From Erythrophleum ivorense (lineage: Eukaryota; Streptophyta; Magnoliopsida; Fabales; Fabaceae), in contig JAIUCV010000004.1 in assembly GCA_026724425.1 (NCBI GenBank), positions 5,900,001 through 5,964,000 on the forward strand: a stretch of 64,000 nt of DNA, read 5' to 3'. The position numbers were made by a program, and so were the translations under genes. Of the stretch, positions 24,675-37,484 are shown in pieces (within the stretch, counting starts at the first letter, position 1; every line of letters begins with the position of its first letter). The notes below the pieces were generated by a model. It was given only the letters and a program-made list of their open reading frames with translations, did not search any database and was not told the origin of the DNA.

Positions 24675-27600
24675 CTATAGCTTGTCATCCAAATCGCCCT
24701 TTGGGCTCTCCACCAAATCACCTGAGTATGACCCATCTGGTTGACGGATGCATATATTCAAATTGCTGGATAAGAAAGATTCCTAGATGGTGTAGATAGA
24801 GAAATAGTCAGCCAAGTCCTCCAGAAGAAAATAAACAGAAGAAGCAAAAGAATTAGTTGATTGATGAATGTAGCATTTACACTAAAGCAAGAATAGTCTT
24901 GACAATTAAACAATTTCATGTTGAAGTTGGTAAGTGAAACTGACAGCTCAAAGTGACATTAAAATTATGACAATATGACCTATCATTAAAGCTTTCTCGG
25001 GAATCATTCAATCTGTATATAAAGGGTTAATGGGTACTTCAATTTGGATTTGAACATGGACTTTATCCAAGGTTAATATTCTAGTCCATAACCATTAAGT
25101 CATGAAAATGATCTTTATGCAGATGAAAGAACCTTAACCATCTTTGAGGCAGTACACTCAAAGTTTAATTAGGGCTTTTTAAGATCTAAGCTGCCGGCAA
25201 GCAGCTCCAATTTGTGTTTAAATTAAGACAAATTTTAGAGTCAATACCCTGAATGTCACATGATCAAAACAAACTAACTTGCTTCATTAGACTTGTAATT
25301 CAGCAAGGAAAAGTTAAGAACAATGGAATTATCCTCAACTATGACCTAGTGTTAAAGTAGGCATCAAACTCCTTATTACTTCAACAATTAATCTAAGGAT
25401 TATTTTACAGATTCTGATCAAGGGAATAAGAGCCTATAAGGATGCCCAACCTCAACCTATTTCTTTCAACAAAGAATGTGGACTCATTATCCTTTAGAAA
25501 AGGAAAAATCTCATTTACGTCTCCAAGAGGATATGATATCCCCCTAAAGAAAGAAAATTAATGAAAAAGACAGTAGAAAGCAGAAAACCAAAAAGATCAA
25601 TAATGCAACAAAGCTGCCCCATCACTCTGTGTATCCAACAAAGACACCCATTTGACGAAAAAAAAAAAAGAGAACACCTAAGGAAAGCCATAAACACTAT
25701 CCTATTCAACAATAAAGGTAGAAGCAACCAGAAAAATGCGAGCTTTTCTCTCCAACTAAATGCCAAATTCACACAGCATTACAAAAACTGCACATTGCCA
25801 GAGTATTGAAACAGAAAAATAAAGCCTATAACACTTTCTACTATTTTACCCAAGGGAGGAGAACAGCTTTCTGCTAACCAAGATAAAGCCTGCTTAGAAA
25901 CATAAACTAAACTAGAGATTTTGTTTAATTTAAAGCTGAACCTTTATAACCAACTTTGACCTAGATTAATGAAGGTTTTAACCTAATCACTGAAACTAGA
26001 AGTAGATGGGGCAGAGCTACCTTATAAAATGCCAATATACAATGCATTTTCAAGAGTGGAACTTGAAAAACCATTTAAGTCAAATGAATAATGTCTCTAG
26101 CCCTTTAGTAAACATTATGGACTGTAGGTATTCCCCTCCCCCCCCCCCCCCCCCCCAAAAAAAAGGTACCTGGTCAAAAGTTTCTTGGCCCTCTGAATGA
26201 AAGAGAATTGGCCTGCACCGCTTATCCTCATTCATCAAGCTTGAATTTTGAAAGTGTGTCACGAGTGCAGCCTTTCCCTGGATCCGTGCATAAGCCAGTG
26301 ATGCAACTTTTTCACTATTAAACTTCTCCCACTTCTTCCCATTAAATTCCTGCATCAATTTCAATGTTAAGACTTCGCAAAATAATATACATGCTTCTTC
26401 AGACCAGTACAAAATTTAAGTAAATAGAATAGTGCCAGAAAATACCAATGAAATACTTGCATTTTTATTAAAAATTTTCAGAATAACTTCAGATAGGCAT
26501 TTATTGTCATGATACAATGTCACATTAAGGAGATCCTTTACAGCACAAAGCCACAGATTATGTACAAATAACAGTAACAGAAATATGACTTGAAACATGC
26601 AGGGATTGTAGTTTAAACCTTATAGAAGGGAACAATATGTGAAGGAGACACCATATTGATGAAAGCGTAACCAACATTACACTTGTTCTGCAAGAAAAAA
26701 GAACTATAAGCAATAAGCCATCTTGGAGAAATCCTTCATCATTAAGTAAAACAATTTACAAAATAAATGTACCTTAAAGTCAATTGGCAGGTAGAGAAAG
26801 TCATAAGTACCCCGGTGGTTCTCATCAATTGCAGACAGCAGCATCTTTGAAGTGTACCTAAAAAGCAACACAATTGACAAAAATCATCAAAAAATTTATC
26901 AGTTACAACCCCACTCAAATTGCTAATACAGTGATCACATCACTAGGATTATCATTCTTACTTATTAGGAATGTTTTTAATCATTAAAGTAGTCCTTGTA
27001 TCTTCCCCACTGATAATTTTGTCCAGATCAAGTTGATACTGCTTCTTGCTATCAATTTGGGTCCCACTATTTTCAGGTCGCCGACTTCGACCACGTTCAC
27101 TAAACCCCTCATTATTTGCACCTGGTCCAGAATAAGAACCATTTCCAAGAAACAAGGAACCATGCCTAGGCAGTGACATCAACCTGAAACTGGGTGAATT
27201 AATTTCAGTTGTATTTCCTGAAACACTAATAACCCCTGTAGCTGCACAAGCACCCATGTTCATAAAATTCCCATCACTGTGATTTAAACTCCCAAATGCA
27301 ACTGGACTCATGAAAGAAGCTTCTGGCGACTCTGGGAAGTAGCTGAAATGCCTATCAAGAGGAAGGCCTGATGGAGCAGATCCCACGTGATGATGGGAGT
27401 GGGAACCAAGAAGAGAACTATGTTGACTAGTATATGGGAAACCCTGCTTCTCACCACTAGATGTAAATGGGAGCCCAGCAGAAGATGAAGACCAGGCAGA
27501 AGTGTTTGAATGCTCTGTGTAAGAAGTAGTTGGACTTCCCCAAAGAAATTGAGGACCAGACAGTGTTCCAATGCTTGATGAACTTGAGCTTGATTCACTA

Positions 27601-30600
27601 AAAGTAGAAATGGATCTAGAACTTGCATTTGCTTTTGGCTCAGGAAAGGACAGTGAATTCTGAAAAGCTACTCCTTGTGTTGATAGTGAGTTTGTAAAAA
27701 TCTGATTTGAATTATTAACCCTTCCTGAGTCCTTGCCAATTGGAGCAATCTTTGTAGAGTTTGATGCATGAGGGGAAAGAATTGCAGCCAGTCCAGAAAA
27801 AGGGTTGCTATTCACAGGGTTGGCATGACCAAGAGCAGGAGACTTGCTAAAAGAACTTAAATAATTATGTTCAACTGGACTGCCAAATTGTGGCCAGTTA
27901 CCTGTGCAAATTTGCCACCTAATTCAGATTTTAACTGAAAATGCCTCTCAAAAATGATATAACTAGAAGTCTAGAACTGAGCATGAGAAATAAGACTGGA
28001 ATAAAAGAAACTTACCAGGAGGAGAATTGGCCATTGGTGAACCTACTTGATGTCTGAAATTCCGTGCTTCATCTAGGTCCAGCTCTTGACTCAGTTGCTG
28101 CATCAAACTTAAAAGAGAAAAGGCATGGCTAATTTTTTACCGGATAAATTAAGTATAATAATTTTGGCCTCATAGCATGTGTACTTCAACTGGTATTGAT
28201 GCCACTTCTAACATTAATCACATTTCAATTTAGTTAACCATCATATATTTATGTGATTCTACATTAGTCACTTTGGATAAGTGATGAACTCAAATGGTAA
28301 GTAGCTAATTTTGTGTGTTTAACGTGGGATTAAATTTGGTTAGTGAAAGTCAAATTCGGTTAACCTGAGAAGTGGTGTCAAAACCATTTCAAGTACAAAT
28401 TGTAATGGAGACTTGGCCAACATATCCCCCTAAAACATGTCAAAGATAAATAAATGCTAAAGTAATAAAAAGAAAAAAGAAACACCAGCATGCATACGAA
28501 ACCAAATCCTTAAGTCTACAATATTGAAAGGAAAAGACTAGTTAACCACCAAATAAATGCATACCGTACGCATATACAAAAGGGAGGAAGCAAAGAACCA
28601 AAGTCATATAGCTGCAGTTGCTTAAAAGATGGTATAAGGGAAACAACGTCAAGAATAATTTTATAATACCCATATCCTTATACTGCAAGAGTGCAGTATA
28701 TTTTCAAAACACTAATGTCATTCACTAGGCAGATGAAATAAAAGTGCATTATATTTTGCTGAAAAACTGTTTAGAATGTAAATAACCAATATGAAATTCT
28801 ACTTACTTTCGTCGCGCTCCACCAGGGCGGCTTGGTTCAAGTTTGATGCGTTTCCCGGCAATATCACTTCGATTTAATGCTTTAAGTGCTGCCTCAGCTG
28901 CTCTAACATCGTAAAATTCAATAAATTTATGGTGTCTCTTATGTGGTGTTTCCCTTATCTGCAGTTTTTAACACACAAAAATAGCACTAATACAAGACTA
29001 CGTAAAAACGAGGAGTTCAAAACAAGAAATTCAGATCAACAGCTGAAATTCTTGCATACAGTTTTACCTCTTTGACCTCCCCATAAGCCCCAAATATTAG
29101 ACATAGATCATCATTTGATACTGACGGATCCAAATTGAACACTACAAGAGTTCCTTGGTTGATGTCCTTTTCTGAGGGGTTGTCCTGAACAGCAGTAGAG
29201 AAGATTAAAAACACCAATAACAGCAATCATAATATTTATATCTTAAGTACAACTATATAAACCAAACCTTAGGAATTGAAAAATGAATGTCAAGTTTTCT
29301 TCGTCTCAAGGGCTTGTTTTGTAAAGCACGCATAGCAGTGCGAGCATCACGAATATCATAGTAAGATATCATCACAAAACCCCTATGCTTGCACGCAGTG
29401 TACAAAGTTCTAATATCCCCATATTGCTATCCAAATAAAAAGATCAAACAAGAAAGAAGAAATGCAGAATCAGCATTAAGACTGGAAAACAAAAAAAAAC
29501 CAAAAAGAAAAAATAAAAGCTATCCTCAATGTAGACCCAAAAAAAAAAAGGAAAAAAAAAAAGAAATGTATAATTAAAAAGTAATTCATTCAAACTCCAA
29601 CTGGAAGTTTCTCTCACCAGAGCAGCACAATGACAATAAAAGAGTTACAGAAAAAGGAATTAGCATATACTGCCTATGCAAAATGTTAGGTGTATTGGCA
29701 TGAATTATCTTGATTCAACTAAGATCTTACATAATTGTATAGCTATTCGATTAGATAATTTACTAGTGACAGAGTTTCATCTCCGCCTTTTCCCAACTGT
29801 TTTGGTGCAACTAAATTTCCACTGGCTTTCTTTCTTTCCTTTTTTTTTTGTTTTCGTGTTTTGGAGGGGTGGGGGGGGGGGGGGGGGGAGGTACATTTGT
29901 TATATTATGGGGTAAATGCACAGCAGTCCATTAATGTATTGGTAGCATCTTTTGGTTTAAAAAAAAAACAACAACAAAAAGAAAAAGAAAAAAAAGAGAA
30001 TGTTAGGGTCGTAGAACTATTCCTATACCCTAACTATCAACTTATGAAGTTCTTGGAAGTTTAAAGACAAAGGGCAAGGTGGGAAAGTATCTATCTACCT
30101 TTCCTTGTTTTCTTTAAGATAAATATAGGCAAAAGAGAGATTATTATTATTCAACTCTTCTTTGCTCCCCCTCCAATATGGATAGGAATAAATTTACTAC
30201 CTAGGAAGGAATCCAAAATAGAATGAGCAAAGAAATGCAACTAAAAATGCAAAAGCATAATTACCATCCACATTAAAAAAGAATCAAAAGATAGAAAAAC
30301 TCTGCTGAAGCACTTGATTTAATGTAGAGTACCTCAAATAGTGATCTTAGTTCAGAATCCTCAACATTACTATTGATGTTTCTAACAAATAATGTTCTTG
30401 ATGGATGCTCTCCATAGGGGTGCTCCCCAGCCACAGGTCCCACGCCATTCGGAAGTGCATAATGGCCAATACCATTTGAAGCAACTCCATCAGTAATGCT
30501 TATCTTTGACATACCAATATTAAGACTCTCTTGGGGCTCAAAATCCATTTCTAACCCTCCTCCACTACCAAACAAATCATTTTCATCCAGATCCTCCAAT

Positions 30601-31198
30601 TGGCTGGGCAATCTGCTCAGGTCAAAATCATCCATTATCCCAGATAATAGCTCTTCTTCATCATCAGGAAGCATGTTTCCAATTGCATTGGTTTCAACAT
30701 CTTCAGGTGGATCATACCCCTCAACTTCTTTGTGGACTTTATTAAATATTGGCATGTTATCATCAAAAGGTTGGCCATAATGCTCTGAATCAGGAAAATT
30801 CACTGCATATTGACAATTAAAAAAAAGGGGGAAAAAAAAAAGGTCTCAAAAATCATATCAGGTGACAACAGCATGAGTGTGTGTGTGTGTGCAAGAGCAT
30901 CCCAAGCTTACACTTTTCATATGGAAGAACAGGCAGAGAACTAGAAAACAAGCTAGCATCACTAGAAGCATGATATGCATCAGCCTCATGTGGTATGCCC
31001 CATGCACTGCTTTCCACTTTTTTAGCGTCATTAAGCGGAGAAATCCCAGACGGACCTATAAAAACAGCTTGAATAACTGATTAAGAAACAGGACTTGTAT
31101 GTTTATAACAGAATGTTTGCATCACATATGAAATTAGAAGCACCTGCTGCACCACAGGCTGACTTAGAATCCAAAGAATGCTTCTCCTCTGACTCCAT
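24675..31198 (-). CDS. MEI2-like RNA-binding protein (ML2/ML5 type)
   Basis: Twelve coding exons on the minus strand: 31144-31198, 30912-31055, 30333-30802, 29268-29426, 29068-29184, 28807-28958, 28016-28107, 26962-27901, 26773-26857, 26619-26687, 26170-26349, 24675-24782. All have GT/AG borders and matching phases; total 2571 bases, 856 aa. RRM1 (about 201-272; RTLFVRNI, RGFVMISYYD) and RRM2 (about 286-358; TLVVFNLD, HHKFIEFYDV) are tandem. A Ser/Gly-rich linker (exon 26962-27901) follows. The MEI2-type C-terminal RRM3 (about 698-830) has TTLMIKNIPNK, GTYDFLYLPIDFK, NVGYAFIN and RCRPILFHSEG. An acidic stretch (DDEEELLSGIMDDFDL) lies N-terminal to RRM1. MEI2-like proteins bind RNA and act in meiosis and vegetative meristem activity in plants. 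The tail NICIRQPDGSYSGD, short after RRM3, suggests the AML2/AML5 branch rather than AML1/AML4; this is from memory. The start is the first ATG of the first in-frame exon; upstream sequence lacks an in-frame ATG. Confidence 0.93.
24783..26169 (-). other. Last intron of the MEI2-like gene, no gene inside
   Basis: A 1387-bp intron separates the RRM3-ending exon from the 36-codon last exon. Open frames in it (25515-25772 and 25561-25809 on opposite strands) lack family resemblance and are treated as chance. A C19 run at 26138-26156, G19 in the transcript, sits close to the donor site. Confidence 0.7.
26138..26156. repeat. Homopolymer C19 (G19 in the transcript)
   Basis: Nineteen consecutive C on the plus strand. 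In the MEI2-like transcript this is a G run starting about 14 bases after the donor site of the last intron, preceded by a short T run. Its length is prone to sequencing error. Confidence 0.9.
29871..29888. repeat. Homopolymer G18 (C18 in the transcript)
   Basis: Eighteen G on the plus strand inside the intron 29427-30332 of the MEI2-like gene. It creates Gly-rich spurious plus-strand frames. It mirrors the C run in the last intron, so the pre-mRNA holds one long G run and one long C run. Confidence 0.9.
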
Positions 31199-31209
31199 GC
31201 AATCACTTT

Positions 31210-32486
31210 CTAAAAGCAAAATAAAATTAAAGAAAACAGAGAGTAAGATCTCTGATTATCAATTACTCGAAGATGTTATAGTTAGAACTACAGTGAAACA
31301 AATGTGTCATGAATCATTACAAAACATTGCCACAATCAAGAAAGGAAGAAGTGTCATAATTCAGCCTCCCTAAAGACAGACAAAGGTTTTCTCATTATTC
31401 TATCTCATTAACTAGGATATACCCAAATGGATAATTAGTACAAGGGTACAACCTACACTGAGATGTACCAAGTTGAATTAACCAACAACTGTAGCCATAA
31501 CAGTATGATGATCAATGGCACTTTTATAAGATGGAGTTGAATAAAATGAAATGGAAATGTAGGAAGGAACTGCCCGATTCTGTACTGGATGCATTCTATT
31601 GAAGAAACAACGAAAGCCAAGGAATGTTGCTTTTCCTTGGAACCCATTTTCTCTCTTTCTGATTGGTTCAGAAAGTGAAAGGCAAGAGGAGGGAGGGACG
31701 ATGGAAAGATTTAAATAAAGTAAGTGGCAAGGGGGCCGAGTTATAAAAGAAGATATAGTAGTAAGTTATTACAAAGTTCAAGCATATTCACTTCTATCCT
31801 CTATGCTTCCAAACAAGAGCACTCCAATTTCCTTGTCTTTCCCTAGAATAAAATATGCCAAGAAAAGGAGTAGTCATCATAGCCCTCTCCGTTCTTATCA
31901 TTCTTTAATTATACTATGTTCACTCCCTTCCATTCCATTTAACCCCTTAATCAAGCTATCAATAATGGCAGATGAGTAAACCACCGTTTTGACTTGACTA
32001 GAATTCAAACAGATAATGTGCTTTGTACATATAAAAACATAAATATATACAGTACGAGGGACAATGTAAAGGGATTAAAGAATAACAACCTGAGAACACT
32101 TCACAGCCGAAACTTTTCACAACTAACCAGACTCTAAAGTCAACTTAGTTCCGAACCAAAATAACCCAGCAGTTAAAAATCAACAGATTATCTGCGTTAT
32201 AAGCAAAAATGCACAATTTTATGTAACTGGAAGATACCAAAATTGAGACTGACAGAGTCAATTTAAGTTCCAACCCGAAATTACCAAGCAAATTGAATCA
32301 ACAAGAGCAGTCCTGACAAGAAAAAGATACAATTCTCCCCGACAGCTCAGATTTATTTGTCAAAAGTATAAAAACCCACTAGCCAGGTAAACCGATCATA
32401 TGTAGCGAAAGGAAGACTAAGAATAGTTCCAAATTTAAAGAATTAGGAAGCATAAAAAAAGTGAAAGGGGAAGAAACATACAGTAC
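31210..32486 (-). other. 5'UTR intron of the MEI2-like gene (proposed)
   Basis: The first coding exon has an acceptor (TTTTAG) at 31210-31211, 11 bases upstream of the ATG. The best partner donor is CCCCAG|GTACTG at 32485-32486. This gives a 1.28 kb leader intron with no gene seen inside. Such introns are common in plant genes. The donor choice is inferred and other leader exons are possible. A plus-strand frame at 31095-31373 and a minus one at 31453-31647 are not supported as genes. Confidence 0.55.
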
Positions 32487-32760
32487 CTGGGGAAGAGAAG
32501 AAAAAGGTGAAAGAGGCGTTAGAGGTAGTCCATGAAGGATAGTTTTTCTAGCTGATGGAGTAAACAATCGTGTTGATCACGGAAATTGGGCGGAGAGGGA
32601 GAGTTTCGTAGAAGCAGAGATATTTCTTCCTTTCACTCTTCTATTTCCTCCTCCATCGCCGGAAAACCAGAGCAAGAGTGAGAAATTTTCACGAGTTTAA
32701 ACAACGACACAGGGAAAAAAGTAGCAATCAAGAGCGAAAATCAAAGCGAGTAAAAGAAAG
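32487..32760 (-). other. Proposed 5'UTR exon and transcription start region of the MEI2-like gene
   Basis: The minus-strand sequence is rich in CT tracts and more G+C-rich than the flanks, as expected of a plant leader. The frame that is open here starts with TTG, has an upstream stop, and cannot join in phase to the coding exon, so it is read as untranslated. The exact cap site is not defined. No convincing TATA box was seen. Confidence 0.45.
32519..32533 (-). promoter_or_regulatory. Possible four-codon upstream ORF in the MEI2-like leader
   Basis: On the minus strand, ATGGACTACCTCTAA encodes M-D-Y-L-stop inside the proposed leader exon, 33-47 bases before its donor. A short uORF of this kind can lower translation of the main frame. 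It only counts if this exon is in the mRNA. Confidence 0.35.
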
Positions 32761-32799
32761 CAAAGAAATGATTGGAGGGAAAGAAGGACAAGTACAGGA

Positions 32800-34190
32800 A
32801 AATTAATTAGAAAATACATTGAATTTCATAAAAATGTATTTATTAAGTGAAAAATAAAATAAAATACGTGCTATGTTTTCTTTCCCCTGAGTTTCGCTGT
32901 CTGGTCTTCTACACTGAAATTCTGTCATATTTGAATCCTTTTTGGCGTCCGTTGACACAAACGCATTCAAGAATCAACAACAAGCTCGATCGTCGGGCTC
33001 TGAAATTAAGATTAGAATAAACTGTGCGCATCTTCTCATGTATTTTTCTTGAAATTATACGAATTTTTTTATTTTTTTATTTTAATTTCATTTTAAATTT
33101 TTAACTAAATTATTTTTAATTAATCACTCTTTCATACATTTTTATAAAGAATATTTTAATAACAAATTAAAATTATATTAAAGTATATATTTTAAAAATT
33201 AAAAAAAAAATTTTAACAAAACTTTTATATAATTTATTTTTAAGATTATATATATGTTAAATTGTAATTTTATTCCCCACTTATTTATTTAATAGTTTAG
33301 TGGAGTAATTAATTTTTTTAATTTTGTGTTATTTTATTAATTTCATTAATTTATTAGCATATTACAATTTATGTGGCATTAATTAAATTAATATATTATT
33401 CTATTTATTTAAAATTAATTAAAATCTATAGTTTGTCACTAATTGGGTAAATGATCCTTTTAGTTTTTATATTTAATTTATTCCTATAGTTTAAAAACTT
33501 ATAATTAAGTCCTTATAATTAATGAAAAATTTAAGTTAGTCCATATAATTTAAGCTTTGTATTAAATTTTGTTGACACGGCTAATTGTATATAATCTTTA
33601 ATATTTTAAATATATATGATTTAAATTAAATAGTTAACTTATCCAAATCATTTAATATGGGATGCATGGGAATTAATTTCATTTCATTATTCTCCATTTG
33701 GTTGGCATAAATTCATGTTTGGAGTGCCAAGGTAGTGGTCATGTCATCAATATTTAATGGAATATCAATGAAAGTCTAGCTAACTAAATTAAAATTTTCT
33801 AAAATTATAAGAACTTAATTAAAAAAATTTAAACTAGAGAGACTTCCCCAACAGCCCATTTTGGTATAAAATTTTTTTTAATAGAAATACAAAAAATGCT
33901 AAATGGAATGGAATAAAATTAATTGTATTTAATATGACTTAAAAAGTAAAAAGAATGATTTTCTATTAATATATTTGGTAGGATGAAAATATCAATAAAT
34001 GGAAAATATATTATAACAAAAGATTAGAATGCCCTTGTTAAAAAATAAGGAAACAAATTTTTAAACCCTTTTGGCTATATGCTTTCTACCGCCAAAACAT
34101 GGTTAATGTAAAGATCTCACGCCTAATATTCTAAAGACAAGGGTGATGGTGCTTAGCTCTTTCTATCTTTTTAGAGGCCCGAGTAACCTT
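32800..34190. other. Intergenic, A+T-rich, MITE relics
   Basis: No gene was recognised upstream of the MEI2-like gene. About 33012-33243 looks like a further GTAAATTA-family MITE, with a left end AGAATAAACTGTG and a right end TTATATAATTTATT. About 33480-33845 resembles the diverged repeat at 20.3-21.1 kb. About 33860-34060 resembles the second low-complexity MITE family. Confidence 0.45.
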
Positions 34191-34825
34191 TAGACCTGGT
34201 CATGAGCTGAGAAGCCTGCCCGGCCCAACCTGAAAAAAATAGATATGAACAAAAAAAAAATGAGCTCGCTTTTAAAAAGTTCGAATATAAAAAGGATCGG
34301 GTTTGGGCTTCTTTTTAAAACCTGACTCGAGTCCGAGCTCGCCCGTATTTTAATTATTTTTTATATATTATTAATAAATAATATTATTAAAACATTTAGT
34401 TATAACTATAGATATAAATAAAAAAGAATTATATAACATATATATTTTTTTACTTATTGTATAATATAATATTAGGAATAAATTATAATTCAAATAAAAT
34501 AAATTATTAATAGTAATATTATTAAAAAATTATTATTTTGAGAGGTTTTACTATCTTTTATATATATATATATATAAAGTTATTTAAACTTTTTGTAATT
34601 TTTTAATAAGTTATTTAGAATTTAAAATAAGAATAAAATATGCCTATCAAGTAATAATATATATATATAATATTTAAAACTAAAAAAAGATAAAAATGTA
34701 AAAAAAAAAATTTTGCAAAACGGGCTCGACCCATTTTTAACTGGGCTTGAACTCAACCAAAGCTTAAAAAAATTTGCAAATTTTTTTATAAGCTCGACCT
34801 ATAATCAGGTCAAACCTTACTCATA
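34191..34825. mobile_element. Non-autonomous hAT-like element, degraded
   Basis: The ends are TAGACCTGGTCATGAGC on the left and a right end whose reverse complement reads AAGGTTTGACCTGATT. They match imperfectly as inverted repeats (GACCTGGT/GACCTGAT). Subterminal GGCTCGACCCA / GAGTCCGAGCTCG-like units in both orientations and an A+T centre match the build of hAT MITEs. The flanking octamers (AACCTTTA and AAACCTTA) are similar but not identical, so boundaries are approximate. Confidence 0.5.
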
Positions 34826-34829
34826 AAAT

Positions 34830-37200
34830 CCCCTACATCACCAAACTCCTACTCAAAAACCACCATATTAGGTTGAAACCATATCTACCATATTCCTATT
34901 TTGAAAAAGGTAGGCCACCTATGTTCCCTATCTTTCCTAAGCTTCTCACATAAATTAATAGCAACCTATTCTTGCAAATTCAAGCTGAAAAATAGAAGTC
35001 TAATCACATTGTGAAGAGAGCTATAAGTGGACTTCATAATGAATGTATAATCTCTCAAACCTAACCAAATCAAAGCATTTTTGTTATTGTGAGGAGAAGG
35101 AGGAGTAGTAGTTATTTTCAAACAAATCGACCATTTGATATGTAAAAAATTAAATATAGAAATAGAAATAAAAAAAAAGTAATTTTGAATATAAAAAATA
35201 ACTTTAATATCTTTATTTTTAATGATTGAATAATGATTAATAAATAAGGTTAAATAATGATTGAATAATAATTAAAAAGATAAAATAATAATTATGCCAA
35301 ACGTTTTCAATCCCTCCTACTTTCCTTAGTAATAAACTCCAAAGGCATTCCCAATCCCAAATCATTATTATAAACAAAGGCATTACAAAATAAATTTCTA
35401 AGATATGTAGTTGCAAACATTCTAACTATAGCATGACCCAAGCTTCCACTTTTATGATTTCTGAGATATGGTGTTGCAGAAGAGGTTAGACTATGGATTT
35501 AACATCAAATAATGAAAGAACTTATAGCCATTGAATCATTAGCAAATGGTAAAATGCTTCATTGGAGGGTAGAGGGGCAAAAACAACATTTCCAGGTTTT
35601 GACTACAAACATCCATGACTTTTGCATGCTACAATAAATTTATTAAAAAAAAAATTGCCTTCGGACCAAATAAGATTTAGCAAGGGATTCTTTTCAATTT
35701 CATTTTCCACCGGTACCAAACATGGCATGAAATTATAGAAACCAAAAGAATATTTTAAGCTAATTAGTAGAAATTGCCTATGTTACTTGTCATTAACTAT
35801 TCTTGTTAGCTTATTGTAGTAATTTGAAAAAGTATATTCATAATTAAAATTATCTTTATATAATGATATAAAACTTTCTAGAAACTAAATTAAACATAAT
35901 AAATTCATATTACCAAAAAAATTATAATAAATTCAAGATGGTAAAGTGTAAATAGTAAAAAAAAAAAAACTGAATGGGTTACTAAATAATAAAATAATAT
36001 TATTTATTAATATTTATATTAAATTAGTTGTAAGACCTTAACCTGTCCAAACAATCATATTTTCTCAGTAAGGTATCATTTAGATAAATTTTCACAAAGT
36101 TAAATAAGCCAGCAGAATGAATTACGTCATCTTGTTCCTTCCAAATATATCTAAATGATATTGTTTTAAGATTAAAAAAAAAAAGTTAATGGGTTACGGA
36201 TTTTCGTTTATATTATGTTAGAATTATTTTAATTTAAAAATATTTTTAAAAAAACTTAAAAACAAATATTTTGAGGTTTGGTAGTTTTACTTTCAATGGA
36301 AATTTCGGCGCTGCACGATTGGGTGATTGCTTAATGGGATTGGCGCTTCTTTTTATGGACACGTGCAAAGAAAAGTGGTTTGAGTGTATGACTCTTATGG
36401 CAATGAAATTTTTTTTAAAAAATTATTTATTTTATTTTTATAATTATTATTGAATCAAACATGTTTTATTTATTCATTTTTTGAATAAAAATATACCTCT
36501 AATTTTATATATATAAATTTTTTTTGAGATTTGATTTGATCTTATAAAAAATAAACTACTATATTAATATATTAATTACAGTATTCCAATTATATCCTTC
36601 ATTAAATAAGTTATTCAAATTATGAGTAGTGGTGGTCATTAATTTTTAAAAAATATATATATAATAAATAGGAATATTTTTAAAAAATAATATTTATTTG
36701 AGACAAAATTAAAAAAATTAATTATTTTTAACTATTTTTTTAATATTTATGAATTAATTAATTATTTTTAATATATGAGACCAGAGTAAATGTTATTTTT
36801 AATTTTATCTGCTAATAATTGTTTTATTTTTCTTAAATATCTTCTCTCACATGCCAAATATAATTTTATTGAGATTGAATGCAGTGGCAGCTAGAGTCTA
36901 AACTCTAAGGCGGCTACTGACGTCGCGTTGCGTATGCAAAGGGACTGGGACTGGGCTGGCTTGCCTTTTCGAGCGAAACTTTCGGGATCAGCTTTAACCA
37001 CTTATGTTCCGCCACGTTGCTTACATTTTGCTCTTGTCCTTTCCACTCGTCAGCCGTCAGTCGTCAGTGGAGAGGAATTATATATATATAATTATATATA
37101 ATTATTTTTTACTGTTTATCGTTATAGTTCTTTTTTTTTTTGGGTAGAATTTACAAAAAAATTTCTAAGGCCTACCAATTTTTTCAACCGTTCATGCATG
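34830..37200. other. Intergenic, no intact gene seen
   Basis: Segments at 34830-35090 and 35310-35800 are less A+T-rich and may be decayed coding or retroelement sequence, but no frame or motif identifies them. A MITE-like stretch is at about 35130-35305. A G+C-rich island at about 36890-37075 contains a short run of related CGTCAG units and no open frame of note. (TA)n tracts are at about 36651 and 37079. Confidence 0.4.
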
Positions 37201-37207
37201 TTCAAAG

Positions 37208-37484
37208 TGAATTACAAAATATTTAAAATTATATAAATATTTAAAATAAAAATTTATTTTATATTTTAGTCTAACTTTAAATTTTTAATTACAATATCTT
37301 TCATTAATTTAAATATATTTTTTTAAACTAGAAGAATTTAAATAGAAAGCATTTGACCAAAAAATTAAAATTTGACTAAAATATCAAGTAATATTTGTTT
37401 CAAGAAAATTTTGTATGCATTTTAAAAATTAAAAAATTTTATAGTTTCAATAAAATTTAAAAAAGTTATATAATTTATTCTTTA
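37208..37484. mobile_element. GTAAATTA-family MITE, copy 3
   Basis: It starts GTGAATTACAAAATATT and ends AAAAGTTATATAATTTATTC. The core contains TTTTAGTCTAACTTTAAAT, as in the other copies. A (TA)n run follows at 37497-37519. The left boundary is uncertain; a similar end also occurs at about 37145. Confidence 0.45.

Noticed and set aside
29676..30064. Plus-strand frames with Gly runs in a MEI2-like intron
   Set aside because: They depend on the G18 homopolymer and lie inside an intron of the opposite-strand gene.
32379..32567. 62-codon frame at the 5' end of the MEI2-like locus
   Set aside because: It starts with TTG, is closed upstream by a stop, and its exon end does not join in phase to the coding exon. 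It is read as 5'UTR.
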